NCBI GenBank assembly: GCA_022340565.1
Contig: JAJDNR010000033.1
Coordinates: 1 to 40,154, forward strand
From: Desulfofustis sp.
GTDB lineage: Bacteria; Desulfobacterota; Desulfobulbia; Desulfobulbales; Desulfocapsaceae
Length of the DNA stretch: 40,154 nucleotides
Reading direction: 5' to 3'
The notes beneath the pieces were generated by a model that had not been told where the DNA came from, did not search any database, and worked only from the letters and a program-made list of their open reading frames with translations. The position numbers and the translations under genes were made by a program. Shown here piece after piece: positions 1-8,751 of this stretch (within the stretch, counting starts at the first letter, position 1; every line of letters begins with the position of its first letter).

Positions 1-155
1 AAGGGGTCAGCATTGCCGCGATTGGTCCGATCACCGCCAAAACGATCGTCAATGCCGGCCTGAAGGTGGATGTGATGCCGCAGGAACATACCATCGATGC
101 GATGGTCCGGGAGATCATTTCCTACTACAGCGACCGAAACACCTCAATCACATGA
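1..155 (+). CDS. hemD: Uroporphyrinogen-III synthase, C-terminal end (5' truncated)
   Basis: Only the last 50 codons are inside the window; the reading frame enters at position 3 and stops at the TGA at 153-155. The visible peptide has the pattern of the HemD C-terminal half: a 'AIGPITAKTI' turn, then 'AGLKVDV', then 'TIDAMVREI' near the end. HemD cyclises hydroxymethylbilane to uroporphyrinogen III, the branch point to haem, sirohaem and cobalamin. In many related bacteria HemD is fused behind the CobA methyltransferase; whether that is so here cannot be seen. Its stop codon overlaps the start of the next gene (ATGA). Confidence 0.75.
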   Translation, partial: GVSIAAIGPITAKTIVNAGLKVDVMPQEHTIDAMVREIISYYSDRNTSIT

Positions 156-586
156 TGCTCGGGGGCTCTTACCGGGAATCTTGGGTGCCGGCTCAGCTAC
201 CTGCCGCGCTGCTGCGCGGGCAATCTGAGGCCCCTGGCCTGACCCGGGACCGTTCAGCGGATGACGAGTCTGCAGACGAGCAGCGCAGGGCGCTGCTCTG
301 CCGCACCTGCTCGACTCCCATCACCACCGACCAGCAGCGCATCGACAAACAAGGCAAACATCTGCACACCTTTTTCAATCCGGCAGGAATCGTCTACGAG
401 ATCGGCTGTTTCCGCAGCGCCCCCGGGTGCATGACCTACGGGCCGCCGAGTTCCGAATTCGCATGGTTTTCCGGCTACAGCTGGCAGATCGTCTGCTGCC
501 GCAGCTGCCAGGAGCACCTCGGCTGGGTGTTCAGGGGGGATGAGGAATTTTTCGGGCTGATTGTCAGGAAGCTGAAAGAAAACTAA
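152..586 (+). CDS. CULT-domain (cereblon-like) zinc protein
   Basis: This is a 144-residue protein with a low-complexity, probably unstructured N-terminus (about residues 1-45) followed by one CULT domain. The two zinc-binding pairs are C50/C53 and C116/C119. The three tryptophans that form the aromatic cage in human cereblon have counterparts at W105, W111 and W125, in the contexts 'FAWF', 'YSWQ' and 'LGWVF'. The motif 'FNPAGIVYEIGCF' is typical of bacterial single-domain members such as the Magnetospirillum protein used as a thalidomide-binding model. The family binds small cyclic ligands (glutarimides, uridine and similar); its natural role in bacteria is unknown. The ATG overlaps the hemD stop, so translation is probably coupled. 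A second ATG at 155 is possible. Confidence 0.85.
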   Translation: MMLGGSYRESWVPAQLPAALLRGQSEAPGLTRDRSADDESADEQRRALLCRTCSTPITTDQQRIDKQGKHLHTFFNPAGIVYEIGCFRSAPGCMTYGPPSSEFAWFSGYSWQIVCCRSCQEHLGWVFRGDEEFFGLIVRKLKEN

Positions 587-594
587 CGCCGATT

Positions 595-3500
595 TCAATT
601 CTCCCTGATCAAATCGATCAGTTCCTGGGTGGAGAGCCTGCCGCTCACATCCGTTCCTTCCAGCAGACTGTCAGCCAGATCACGTTTTTCCTGGTGAAGC
701 TGGACGATTTTCTCCTCGATGGTGTTCTTGCAGACCAGCCGGTAGATCGTCACCGGCCGGGTCTGGCCGATGCGGTGGGCACGGTCGGAGGCCTGGTCCT
801 CGACGGCGGGATTCCACCACGGGTCCATGTGGATCACGTAGTCGGCGGCGGTCAGATTGAGACCGAGGCCGCCCGCTTTGAGGCTGATCAGGAACACGTC
901 GCCCAGGCCGGACTGGAAAGCCTCGACCCGTTCCTTGCGCTGCCTGGCGCTGGTGCTGCCGTCGAGGTACTGGTAGGTGATGGCCTGGGCATCCAGATAG
1001 TGTCTGATGATGTCGAGATGGCCGATGAACTGGCTGAACACGAGCACCTTGTGTCTGCCCCCGATCAGCTCGTCGATGAGCGATGCGAACACCTCCAGCT
1101 TGGAGCTTTCAATGTTGGTATCGGATGCGATCAGCCGGGGGTTGCAGCATGCCTGGCGGAGTCTCATGATCTCGGTAAGCACCTGCAGGTGCTTGCCGCG
1201 GTTGTCAGTGCTCTGCTCGAGCTGATCCAGGGCGTTCTGCCTGAGCGCTTCGTAGAAATGGAGTTCGTCGTGGCTCATCGTCACTTCGAGGGTGACCTCG
1301 GTGCGCGGCGGCAGTTCCTCGAGCACCTGCGACTTGATCCTGCGGAGAATGAAGGGCCGGATCAGTTTTTTCAAGCGCAGGCGGGCGTCTCGATTGTTGA
1401 ACCGCTCGATCGGTATCGCGAACCGTTCGTTGAACTGCCGGTGCGACCCGAGCAGCCCCGGGTTGATGAACTGGAACAGGTTCCAGAGTTCGCCCAGGTG
1501 ATTTTCCAGCGGCGTGCCGGTGGTGATCAGCCGGAACGCCCCCTGCAGCGACATCGCCGCCTGAGATCGTTTGGTGGCGGCATTCTTGATGGCCTGCGCC
1601 TCGTCCAGTACGATGGTCTGCCACTGGACCTGGGAGAGTGCGTCGATCTCCTGCTGAAGCAGCGTGTAGGTGGTGATCAGCAGGTCGAACTTGGTGAGGC
1701 GTTGGATGGTTTCCTGCCGGTCCCGGCCGGTCAGCTGCCGGATGTTGAGGGTCGGGGTGAAGCGGCTCACTTCGCTCAGCCAGTTGGTCGACACCGAGGT
1801 CGGAGCGACCACCAGCGATGGGCCCCGGGCGGCGTTCAGCAGGATGATCGCCAGCGATTGCAGGGTCTTGCCCAGCCCCATGTCGTCGGCCAGGCAGCCA
1901 CCGACGCCCCAGCGCGAAAGCCGTACCAGCCAGCGATACCCCTCAAGCTGGTAGTCCCTGAGTTCGGCCCGCAGCGTCGACGGCAGTTCGGGGACGAAGG
2001 ACTGAGCCTGCTTGATCCTGGCGATCTGATCGCGCCACGTCCTGTCGGTCTTCGCATTGGCCTGTTCGACAAGTTTTTCCAGGGTGTGCGCGGCCAGGGG
2101 GTGGACGGTTATTTCCCCACCGTCTTCGTCGCGCTCTTCAGCCACGGCGTTCAATTCGTCCAGCCGCCTTCTGAATTCCCTGGACAGGGCGATGAACTGG
2201 CCGTCGTCAAGTTCGATAAAGCGCCCGCGCGTGTTGCGGATGCGTTGAAGGATGTCCTTGAGGTCGAGGACCAGATCCTGATCGAGGACCAGCTCTCCGC
2301 TCAGGCTGAACCAGTTCTGCCGATTGGTACGGATTTTCAGGTTGAGATTGCTCAGCGCCGCCTGGTGGGCGATGTTGAGTTTTTCCCCCTCGGGCCATTC
2401 GATCACCACCCTGTCGCCGATGGCCTGCAGTTCATGCAGGGCCTGAAGGCAATCCTCGGGATCCTGAAGATGCCATTCCCGGTCGTTCTCCTGTTCCAGG
2501 TCGACGGCCAGGTCCAGGATCGGACACAATTCTTCGACTTCCCGGGCCTTGGCCTCTTCTTCGGCCAGGTTCCTCCTGGTTTGTATCCTCTGGCCGCCGA
2601 TCTCCGCCATGATATTCTCCGCACCCTGGCCAGGCTTCACATAGTGGCTGGAATCCCTGAACGGTTTGACCAGCATTTCCAGCCTGAACCCGCTGCCGTA
2701 GGGAAGCATATGGAGATGGATGGTCGAGTCCGCCTCGACGAACTGGATGTCCTTGGCCTGGCGGGACGAACGGTCGACGCCGATTGCCGAATGGACGGTC
2801 ATGAAGGATGCGATGTTGCCGATGGCGGTCAGCACTTCCTCACTCGCCTCGAGCGGCACGCGCAGGCCGTCGCGCCCGGTGATGGAGGCCACCCGGCGAT
2901 GGTTCTGGCTGATTTTCAGCACCTTGAACCTGGTCAGCGTCTCCCTGACAAGCACCGTATTCTCGGCGCTGATCGGGATGGAAAAATTGATCTGCAGCTC
3001 TTCTCCGACATGTTCGACGAGCAGTTCCGGCTCACCGGCGATGAACTCGACCGGGGTGGTCGGCGAATCGTTGAGGAACAGCAGCGGATGACCGACCAGG
3101 GCGGTCAGCAGCCTGTCGCTGTTGAAACTGAACTGGGGCTGTCCCTCACCGCTGTCGGTTTTACGGATGGCCAGGCAGATCTTCCGGTCCTGGAGGCTGA
3201 CAAACGGCAGCTGCGAGGCACCATGCAGCCGGGCCAGGGATACCGGCCGGCCCCTGCTCCAGCCGGAGTTCGGCGAGCGTTTTTGCTCCCGGGGTTTTAC
3301 CGTGAGTTTCTTCTTATCGTATTGAACGAGCCAGATCAGCCGGCGGTCCCGGTCGGTTTGAGCCTGGGCACCGTCGGTCGAGATATTGATGAGGGCCTGG
3401 AGGCTACGTTTCCACGGCTCCTCCGGCTCGATCAGATCGATGAACGGCTGTATGCCGGTCTGTTCCTGCAGGCCATCGCACGCTGCTGCATAATCCCCGT

Positions 3501-4755
3501 CTTTCCCGGTTTTGATGAGGATCTGCCCGAATCCGATGGCGAGAAGGGCGTAGCTGTTTTCCTTGGCCTTGACATAGAGGCTGGCTGTCAGATCAGCCAG
3601 ATCCGCTTCCAGCTTTCCGGTCAGCCAGTACTGGGCCAGGGCCGCGAACAGAACCGTCGGCGCGGACCGCGCTGCGTCAGCGGGCACGGTTATCTCCTGC
3701 TGACCATCTTGCTTGAGAAGATGTTCGACGACCGCATTGAGGAACAGGTAACAGTGATGCTCCTCGCTCTCTTCAAACACGCTCAGGGCGATGGATATCT
3801 GGCGGGCGGCCCGATCCAGCGCCGCACTGTCGCCGCGCGCCAGGCTGCTGAGCACGTGAAACAACCCCTGGGGGCCGAAAAATGCGGACGCATCTGTTTT
3901 GTTTATTGATTTGAGTCGGTCCAGATCATCGTCAAACAGCCGCTGCGCGGCCTGGTAGTCTCCCTTGAGAAAGGCAAGCGTTGCCGCCGATCCTGTCGCC
4001 GTTCCGATATCGTCGTTCCGCTCAAGCAGCGCCCAGGCCTTGTCTATCCGGCCCTGGAACAGATAGAGGTTGAGCAGCAGCCGCTGAAACGGCAGCAGTT
4101 CATCTTCCCCGAGATGCCGAAAACCGGCATCGTCTTCGAGGTATTCGGATATCTCGGGAAACGGCAGCAGGTTGTCGAGGGCGAACCTGACGATATGATT
4201 AAGCAGATAAAATTGCAAGGACGGGGGGAGGGAAGCAAACCATGACCGGTCGAACGGCCTGGCCACGATCTGGATGACGGGCGGCACGCCGAACGGCAGT
4301 TGCTGGCACTGATTGTCGAGAAAGGACAGGGCCTGGTCAATGAGCTCGAAATTCTGCGTGTAGATCCCAATGCGCAGTTCCCGGACGGCTCTCCAGCAGC
4401 GGGTCGACCATTTGCCGTAATAATAGGCCGCCGGGGCTTCCTTCTGGACGACTGAGGCGTAGGTTGAAAAGCGCTGCTTGTCAAGCGTTTTTCTCGATAG
4501 GATTTCTACGAGTTCGGCATGGACCTGGCGTTTATCGTTGAGAAAACCGCCTTTCTCCAGTTTCGCTATATAGTGGTTGACGAACGGGGTCGTGGGGCGA
4601 TTCCCCCGTGGCCCTTTCAAATCCAGTTTCTTCAGACAGTTGACGATAAGGGTGGTATGGGCGGGTTCGTAGATGATCGACAGCAGCTGCAGCAATGCCT
4701 GCTCGAACGATCCCAACCTGTCGTATTCCTGGAGAATGTCTTTCACACCGGACAT
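595..4755 (-). CDS. SNF2-family DEAD/DEAH-box helicase, large
   Basis: The protein is 1386 residues. The Swi2/Snf2 ATPase core occupies roughly residues 915-1370: Walker A 'DDMGLGKTLQ' near 955, the DEAQ box near 1050, 'TGTPLENHLGELW', then the second RecA lobe with 'KVLVFSQF', 'GGLGLNLTAADYVI', 'DPWWNPAVEDQA' and 'DRAHRIGQ' near 1324. The roughly 900 residues before the core contain no motif I recognise beyond the region that often precedes bacterial SNF2 cores. Bacterial SNF2 proteins are DNA translocases that remodel protein-DNA complexes, for example RapA on RNA polymerase; the substrate here is unknown. It is a single-gene unit, convergent with the CULT gene 8 bases away. No strong ribosome site precedes the ATG at 4755. 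Confidence 0.9.
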   Translation of the reverse strand: MSGVKDILQEYDRLGSFEQALLQLLSIIYEPAHTTLIVNCLKKLDLKGPRGNRPTTPFVNHYIAKLEKGGFLNDKRQVHAELVEILSRKTLDKQRFSTYASVVQKEAPAAYYYGKWSTRCWRAVRELRIGIYTQNFELIDQALSFLDNQCQQLPFGVPPVIQIVARPFDRSWFASLPPSLQFYLLNHIVRFALDNLLPFPEISEYLEDDAGFRHLGEDELLPFQRLLLNLYLFQGRIDKAWALLERNDDIGTATGSAATLAFLKGDYQAAQRLFDDDLDRLKSINKTDASAFFGPQGLFHVLSSLARGDSAALDRAARQISIALSVFEESEEHHCYLFLNAVVEHLLKQDGQQEITVPADAARSAPTVLFAALAQYWLTGKLEADLADLTASLYVKAKENSYALLAIGFGQILIKTGKDGDYAAACDGLQEQTGIQPFIDLIEPEEPWKRSLQALINISTDGAQAQTDRDRRLIWLVQYDKKKLTVKPREQKRSPNSGWSRGRPVSLARLHGASQLPFVSLQDRKICLAIRKTDSGEGQPQFSFNSDRLLTALVGHPLLFLNDSPTTPVEFIAGEPELLVEHVGEELQINFSIPISAENTVLVRETLTRFKVLKISQNHRRVASITGRDGLRVPLEASEEVLTAIGNIASFMTVHSAIGVDRSSRQAKDIQFVEADSTIHLHMLPYGSGFRLEMLVKPFRDSSHYVKPGQGAENIMAEIGGQRIQTRRNLAEEEAKAREVEELCPILDLAVDLEQENDREWHLQDPEDCLQALHELQAIGDRVVIEWPEGEKLNIAHQAALSNLNLKIRTNRQNWFSLSGELVLDQDLVLDLKDILQRIRNTRGRFIELDDGQFIALSREFRRRLDELNAVAEERDEDGGEITVHPLAAHTLEKLVEQANAKTDRTWRDQIARIKQAQSFVPELPSTLRAELRDYQLEGYRWLVRLSRWGVGGCLADDMGLGKTLQSLAIILLNAARGPSLVVAPTSVSTNWLSEVSRFTPTLNIRQLTGRDRQETIQRLTKFDLLITTYTLLQQEIDALSQVQWQTIVLDEAQAIKNAATKRSQAAMSLQGAFRLITTGTPLENHLGELWNLFQFINPGLLGSHRQFNERFAIPIERFNNRDARLRLKKLIRPFILRRIKSQVLEELPPRTEVTLEVTMSHDELHFYEALRQNALDQLEQSTDNRGKHLQVLTEIMRLRQACCNPRLIASDTNIESSKLEVFASLIDELIGGRHKVLVFSQFIGHLDIIRHYLDAQAITYQYLDGSTSARQRKERVEAFQSGLGDVFLISLKAGGLGLNLTAADYVIHMDPWWNPAVEDQASDRAHRIGQTRPVTIYRLVCKNTIEEKIVQLHQEKRDLADSLLEGTDVSGRLSTQELIDLIREN

Positions 4756-4905
4756 AAACGGTTATCCAACGAGTCCACGCGAACGGGCGATGGTAGAAAT
4801 GAAAAATAAACCGGGCCAACCAGCTAACTTATCATTGTTTCCCCTGGATATAAATGAAAAAAACAGGGACGCGGGGACAAAGATTGGCCTGGTGGACACA
4901 GCAAA

Positions 4906-4934
4906 GCGGCGCCGGGTGGCTCACCGGGCGCCGC
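4906..4934 (-). terminator. Hairpin downstream of the ppiD-like gene
   Basis: Arms 4906-4913 and 4927-4934 are perfectly complementary (8 bp). Inside them 4915-4918 pairs with 4922-4925 around a 3-base loop, giving a 12-bp GC-rich stem with one symmetric mismatch. It lies about 40 bases past the stop of the leftward gene at 4973. The T-run that should follow is short, so termination strength is uncertain. Confidence 0.55.
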
Positions 4935-4972
4935 CAGAAGATGCGGATAGATGAAACGCGAATGGTGTCTGG

Positions 4973-6880
4973 CTAGAAATTTTTAAGGCTTGAATGGATA
5001 CGGATATCGGCATTCTGCTGCCGGTTTCTGAGCCAGGCATCGACGACGCGCTGCTGTTTCAGCTGCAGGAGCACCTCCCGGTAACGGCTGCGGTCGTCGT
5101 CGCTGAGCGGGGTCTGCGGGGGCTTGCGTTCGTTGAACCGGAATACGTAATAGTCATCTCCGACCTGTCCCGGGCTCGCTGCAATGGGCGCGGAGCGAGT
5201 CAGGCTGAAGGCATCCTGGGCCAGTGACTGAGGGAAGGATGAGGTGGGCTGCGGGTCATTTTTCATCATCGGTCCCGATTCCTGAACGGTGAGGCCTTTA
5301 GACGCGGCAAGCTCCTCCAGCTTTGATCCGTCGGTGCCAAGGTCGGCGATCATCTGCTCCGCATCGGCCAACGCCCGCTCGGCGGCTTGCTCTTCCCGGT
5401 AATCCTTCTCGACCCGTTGACGTACTTCCTCCAGAGCGGGGACCTGCGGCTGCTTGACCGCCGCAGCGGAGATGATCACATAGCCGTCGTCAGTCTCGAC
5501 GATGGAGCTCAACTCCTTTTCGTTCAGGGCGAAGGCGGTTTCCAGAAACCTCTGGTCGGCGGTAATTCCTTCCGGCGGAGCCGATCGGCTGAAGAATCCG
5601 GTCTCTACGACGGCGGTGTCCGGCTGGTCCTTGAGATAGGCGTCGAGGCTGCCCGCGCCGATGATTCCCTCGTATGCCGAGGTGGCAAGTTCGAAGGCCA
5701 TGGGTTTGGCCTGCTCGAGCTGCAGTTTCTCCTTTATGGAGTCTCGGGCGACTTCAAACGGGGTGGTTTCGGCCGGGCGGATCTCTTCGAGTTTGATGAT
5801 GTGATAGCCGTAATCGGTTTTCACGATGTCGCTGATTTGTCCCGCGTCCATCGCGAAAACCGCGTCGCTGAATGGCTTGACCATCTGGTTTGCGGTAAAA
5901 AAACCGAGATCTCCACCGGTTGCCGACGTCGGGCCTTCAGAAAATTGCTCGGCCAGTTGAGCGAAATCCTCGCCGCTTCTTGCTTTCTCGAGGACCTCCT
6001 CGGCTTTGGCCCGCTGCTGCTGATGAACCTCCTCGGAATCCCCCGCCGCGGCCTTCAGCAGGATGTGGCGGGCGCGCCGCTGTTCGGCGCTCTGATAGTC
6101 GCTCAGATGCTCGTCGTAATAGCGCTTCAGCTCGTCGTCACCGATGGTGATTTTGGCGCCGATATCGCGGTAGAGAAAGGGCAGGTAGCGGACCTCTATC
6201 TGTTTTTCGGTCTGATAGGATTGGCCGTGTTCGGTGTACCACTGGGCCAGCCCTTCGTCGGTTACGTCGATCCCGTCGATATACGAATCGGGGGAAAAGA
6301 CCACATAGGAGACCGATACGGTCTCCTTTTCCAAGTTGTAGATTTCCTCGATCTCATGATCGCTGGCTACCTGGGAGAATGCGGAAATGTTTTCGACGGT
6401 TTTGTTGCCGAGCAGTTCATATCTCAAAGATTGTTCATATTTCTCAGGTGACAGGCGGTTTGATGCAAGAATCGCCTGATAACGTTCCATGCTGAACACT
6501 CCGTCCTGCTGAAACTGGACCATATTCTCGATTGCGTTCTGAATCTCCATGCTGCTGACCATCAGGCCCATCTCCTGTCCGCCCTGTCTGAGCAGCGACT
6601 CCTGAATCAGCTGATTGATGACCTGCTGCTTGATGTTGAGACTTTCCGCCAGCCCTTTTGGCACCGTACCGCCGAACTGCTGGGCGAACAGAGTATAGGC
6701 CCGGTCATAGGCCTGCTGGAAGTCCTGGAAGCTGATTTCCTCGTCGTCGACGACGATCGCCGCTTCCTGCTTGTTCATCAGGTTGGTGCCGACTCCCCAG
6801 AAAATGAACACGAGAGCGATAATGACGACGAGGACCTGGATGACGATCGATTGGGCTCGTTTTCTCAGAAATTCAAGCAT
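4973..6880 (-). CDS. ppiD: PpiD/SurA-type periplasmic peptidyl-prolyl isomerase
   Basis: I place the start at the ATG at 6880, giving 635 residues. The open frame continues upstream to 7024, but that extension is Cys/Pro-rich and unlike the family. The N-terminus 'MLEFLRKRAQ' followed by a hydrophobic segment (about residues 12-32) is a single membrane anchor. A SurA_N-like chaperone region follows, with a PpiC rotamase domain at about residues 267-368 ('ARHILLKA', 'FAQLAEQFSEGPTS', 'GGDLGFF', 'YGYHIIKLEE'). A second, degenerate parvulin-like part follows, as in PpiD. The role is folding of outer-membrane and exported proteins at the periplasmic face of the inner membrane. It has no obvious operon partner. 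Confidence 0.85.
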   Translation of the reverse strand: MLEFLRKRAQSIVIQVLVVIIALVFIFWGVGTNLMNKQEAAIVVDDEEISFQDFQQAYDRAYTLFAQQFGGTVPKGLAESLNIKQQVINQLIQESLLRQGGQEMGLMVSSMEIQNAIENMVQFQQDGVFSMERYQAILASNRLSPEKYEQSLRYELLGNKTVENISAFSQVASDHEIEEIYNLEKETVSVSYVVFSPDSYIDGIDVTDEGLAQWYTEHGQSYQTEKQIEVRYLPFLYRDIGAKITIGDDELKRYYDEHLSDYQSAEQRRARHILLKAAAGDSEEVHQQQRAKAEEVLEKARSGEDFAQLAEQFSEGPTSATGGDLGFFTANQMVKPFSDAVFAMDAGQISDIVKTDYGYHIIKLEEIRPAETTPFEVARDSIKEKLQLEQAKPMAFELATSAYEGIIGAGSLDAYLKDQPDTAVVETGFFSRSAPPEGITADQRFLETAFALNEKELSSIVETDDGYVIISAAAVKQPQVPALEEVRQRVEKDYREEQAAERALADAEQMIADLGTDGSKLEELAASKGLTVQESGPMMKNDPQPTSSFPQSLAQDAFSLTRSAPIAASPGQVGDDYYVFRFNERKPPQTPLSDDDRSRYREVLLQLKQQRVVDAWLRNRQQNADIRIHSSLKNF

Positions 6881-7181
6881 AAAACCAAATGGCTGTGGTT
6901 GGGTCCGCCCGGGGCTGCAAAACCGGTTGCGAACGGGAAAATAACAGCTGTGTCTGCAGAAGCTGATCGGGGATGGATTTAACCCGGATGAGGCCATCCT
7001 GCAAGGAAAATCGCACCAAACCATCGTACTGCAGCTCCTTCATCAAGTACGGCTTGTCCGATCTGTCAACCAAAATTCGTATTGAGATCATTTCGAGGCT
7101 CTGGATGATGCCAGAAATGCAGTGCAAAATCAGGGATTTGATGGTAATCTCTGTTCACGGAATAAATGATCGCCGACCCTC
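6881..7181. other. Divergent spacer between the ppiD-like gene and dsrC
   Basis: About 400 bases separate the ppiD-like start (6880) from dsrC (7297). Open frames that cross the left part do not look coding. I see no convincing promoter for the leftward gene. The right end carries the dsrC promoter, listed separately. Confidence 0.4.
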
Positions 7182-7210
7182 TTGACAAACCGCTAATGCT
7201 ATAGTATTAA
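7182..7210 (+). promoter_or_regulatory. Sigma-70-type promoter of dsrC
   Basis: TTGACA at 7182-7187 is a perfect -35 box. Exactly 17 bases later TATTAA at 7205-7210 serves as the -10 (4 of 6 matches). This leaves a 5' leader of about 80 bases before the dsrC start, which has an excellent ribosome site (AAGGAGG, 7284-7290). The strong signals fit a highly expressed gene. Confidence 0.65.
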
Positions 7211-7296
7211 GGCCAATTACTGTCAATGTGTAATCGGTATTTTGTTACTAGTGATTTTGCTAGTTATCGAAGAATCAAATATCAAGGAGGTTAGAA

Positions 7297-7617
7297 ATGC
7301 CCACAGTAGAACACAATGGAAAATCCTTCCAGGTTGATGAAGACGGCTTCCTTCTCAAAGGAATGGATGAGTGGAACGAAGACTGGGTCGACTACGTGAA
7401 GAATTCCGAAGGTATCTCCGAGTTGACTGAAGAGCATCAGAAAGTCATCGATGCGCTCCAGGAGTACTACAAGAAAAACGGTATCGCTCCGATGGTTCGT
7501 ATCCTTTCCAAGACTACCGGTTTTCCGCTGAAGAGAATCTACGAACTGTTCCCGTCCGGACCCGGCAAGGGAGCATGTAAAATGGCTGGTCTGCCGAAGC
7601 CGACCGGCTGTGTATAA
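7297..7617 (+). CDS. dsrC: DsrC, sulfur-carrier protein of dissimilatory sulfite reductase
   Basis: This is a 106-residue protein. The C-terminal arm carries both conserved cysteines, C94 ('GACKMAG') and the penultimate C105 ('TGCV'), separated by ten residues. Having both distinguishes true DsrC from TusE-like proteins, which keep only the last one. DsrC accepts the sulfur released by DsrAB as a trisulfide bridging these two cysteines and passes it to the membrane DsrMKJOP complex, coupling sulfite reduction (or sulfur oxidation) to the quinone pool. The gene stands alone with its own promoter and terminator, as is usual, since dsrC is often separate from dsrAB. It is the main evidence for a dissimilatory sulfur metabolism in this organism. 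Confidence 0.95.
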   Translation: MPTVEHNGKSFQVDEDGFLLKGMDEWNEDWVDYVKNSEGISELTEEHQKVIDALQEYYKKNGIAPMVRILSKTTGFPLKRIYELFPSGPGKGACKMAGLPKPTGCV

Positions 7618-7641
7618 GCATTTTCCCGATTGATGGTTTGA

Positions 7642-7674
7642 GGGGAGGTCCGGTTGCCGGGTCTCCCTTTTTTT
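7642..7674 (+). terminator. Rho-independent terminator of dsrC
   Basis: A GC-rich stem (GGGAG paired with CTCCC, with further pairing inside it) is followed by a run of seven T at 7668-7674. It touches the stop codon of the convergent ATP-grasp gene. Confidence 0.75.
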
Positions 7675-8476
7675 ATGCCTGTTTGCCGGGGTCTGCCTCG
7701 TCAAGCTCCTGCTTGAGGATCCACCGGCACAGCTGCTCTTCCACCGTCTTGATCCGCTGCCGGTACTCCCCGGCATCGATCCGGGCCCCCCGCAGGCCGC
7801 CGCGAAGGTTGATTTCACTGAAATAGCTGTCGCCGTTCTGGTCGATCATCAGGTCTATATGCGCATACGGGAAGTCGCCCCGTTCCATGACCAATGTGCA
7901 CAGGCCAAGCTGTTCGTCCGTCAGTTCGAGCGGTTGCGCGGTTCCTCCGCAGTGCAGATTGCTCCTGAAGTTGTCAGGGTTGCTCCGCTCATAGGCCTCC
8001 ACGTAGTCATCGATGATGATCGCCCGCACGTCCCTGAGTGCCGGAAAAAACGGTTGAAGGACGAATGGGAAGTGCAGGAGGCCGAGGATGGACTGGCTGT
8101 AAACGTCTTCGATCGAGGCGAACTTGAGAACCCCGAGTCCGCTGTTTTTTCGCTCCAGCTTGACGATTACCTCCCGGCGGCGGTTTCTGCCGTAGCCGGT
8201 GATTACCTCGGTCAGGTCATGGAGCGTGTAGACGACCTCGGTATCGGGTAGCATATACGGGGAGAACAGCCGGGTCTGAAAGGCTTTCGAGCGGCTGCAC
8301 AGCTGCGACGTGAATGACGGTATTCCGATCACCCCGCGTGCGGAGAGATCGAGCAGCAGATGCTCCTCTCCCTGCCGCAGGCGCAGGCGGCAGCAGATGA
8401 TGTCGCCTGCGCAAAGGTTCTGGTAGTGTTCGCCGAACCCCTGATTGCTGTCGATGATCCGCGGCCGACCGGTCAA
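7673..8476 (-). CDS. ATP-grasp (RimK-like) family protein
   Basis: The protein has 267 residues. The second half resembles the ATP-grasp fold: 'IVKLERKNSGLGVL' (nucleotide-binding lysine strand), 'FVLQPFFP', 'VRAIIIDDYVEAYER', and a metal-binding end 'PYAHIDLMID...YFSEINLRGGLRGARI' with the usual E-x-N-xx-G arrangement. ATP-grasp enzymes join a carboxylate to an amine or thiol through an acyl phosphate; the substrate cannot be predicted. The start appears to be a TTG at 8474-8476 that overlaps the stop of the upstream zinc-ribbon gene (TTGA), with GGGAG nine bases before it. The two genes are therefore likely translated together. It is convergent with dsrC. Confidence 0.7.
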   Translation of the reverse strand: MTGRPRIIDSNQGFGEHYQNLCAGDIICCRLRLRQGEEHLLLDLSARGVIGIPSFTSQLCSRSKAFQTRLFSPYMLPDTEVVYTLHDLTEVITGYGRNRRREVIVKLERKNSGLGVLKFASIEDVYSQSILGLLHFPFVLQPFFPALRDVRAIIIDDYVEAYERSNPDNFRSNLHCGGTAQPLELTDEQLGLCTLVMERGDFPYAHIDLMIDQNGDSYFSEINLRGGLRGARIDAGEYRQRIKTVEEQLCRWILKQELDEADPGKQA

Positions 8477-8718
8477 AAGATCATCTCCCGGAACCGCTGA
8501 TGATACTGGGTCAGATCTTCCTGGCAGGAGCCGCAGAACAGCAGAACTTCGCCGTTGACCTGGGTGGAGTCGCCGTCGTGGGTGAAGCTGCCGTCGCTGT
8601 TCTGGATATAGTAGGAGGTCAGCAGTACGTCGTTGGCCAGTTCGAAAAATACCTCGTCGTTGCCGCAGACAGGGCAGGTGAGGCGGTTGGCGATGCCGGT
8701 TACGTTTACGGGAACCAT
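8473..8718 (-). CDS. Small zinc-ribbon protein, unknown function
   Basis: This is an 81-residue protein with two cysteine pairs, 'CPVCGN' near residue 15 and 'CGSC' near residue 62, the layout of a zinc ribbon. Between them is an acidic segment, 'YYIQNSDGSFTHDGDS'. I do not recognise a named family. Its stop codon overlaps the TTG start of the ATP-grasp gene, so the two proteins are probably made in equal amounts and may act together. The start at 8718 has no strong ribosome site. Confidence 0.7.
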   Translation of the reverse strand: MVPVNVTGIANRLTCPVCGNDEVFFELANDVLLTSYYIQNSDGSFTHDGDSTQVNGEVLLFCGSCQEDLTQYHQRFREMIF

Positions 8719-8751
8719 GGCTGGCTGTCAGGTACGGTTGAACTCCACGGG

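Noticed and set aside
694-3909. 1071-codon open frame on the plus strand opposite the SNF2 gene
   Set aside because: It is the antisense shadow of a GC-rich coding strand; no family resemblance, and the opposite strand encodes a clear helicase.
6881-7024. 48-residue N-terminal extension of the ppiD-like protein
   Set aside because: It is Cys/Pro-rich and unlike the family, and it would place the membrane anchor far from the N-terminus.
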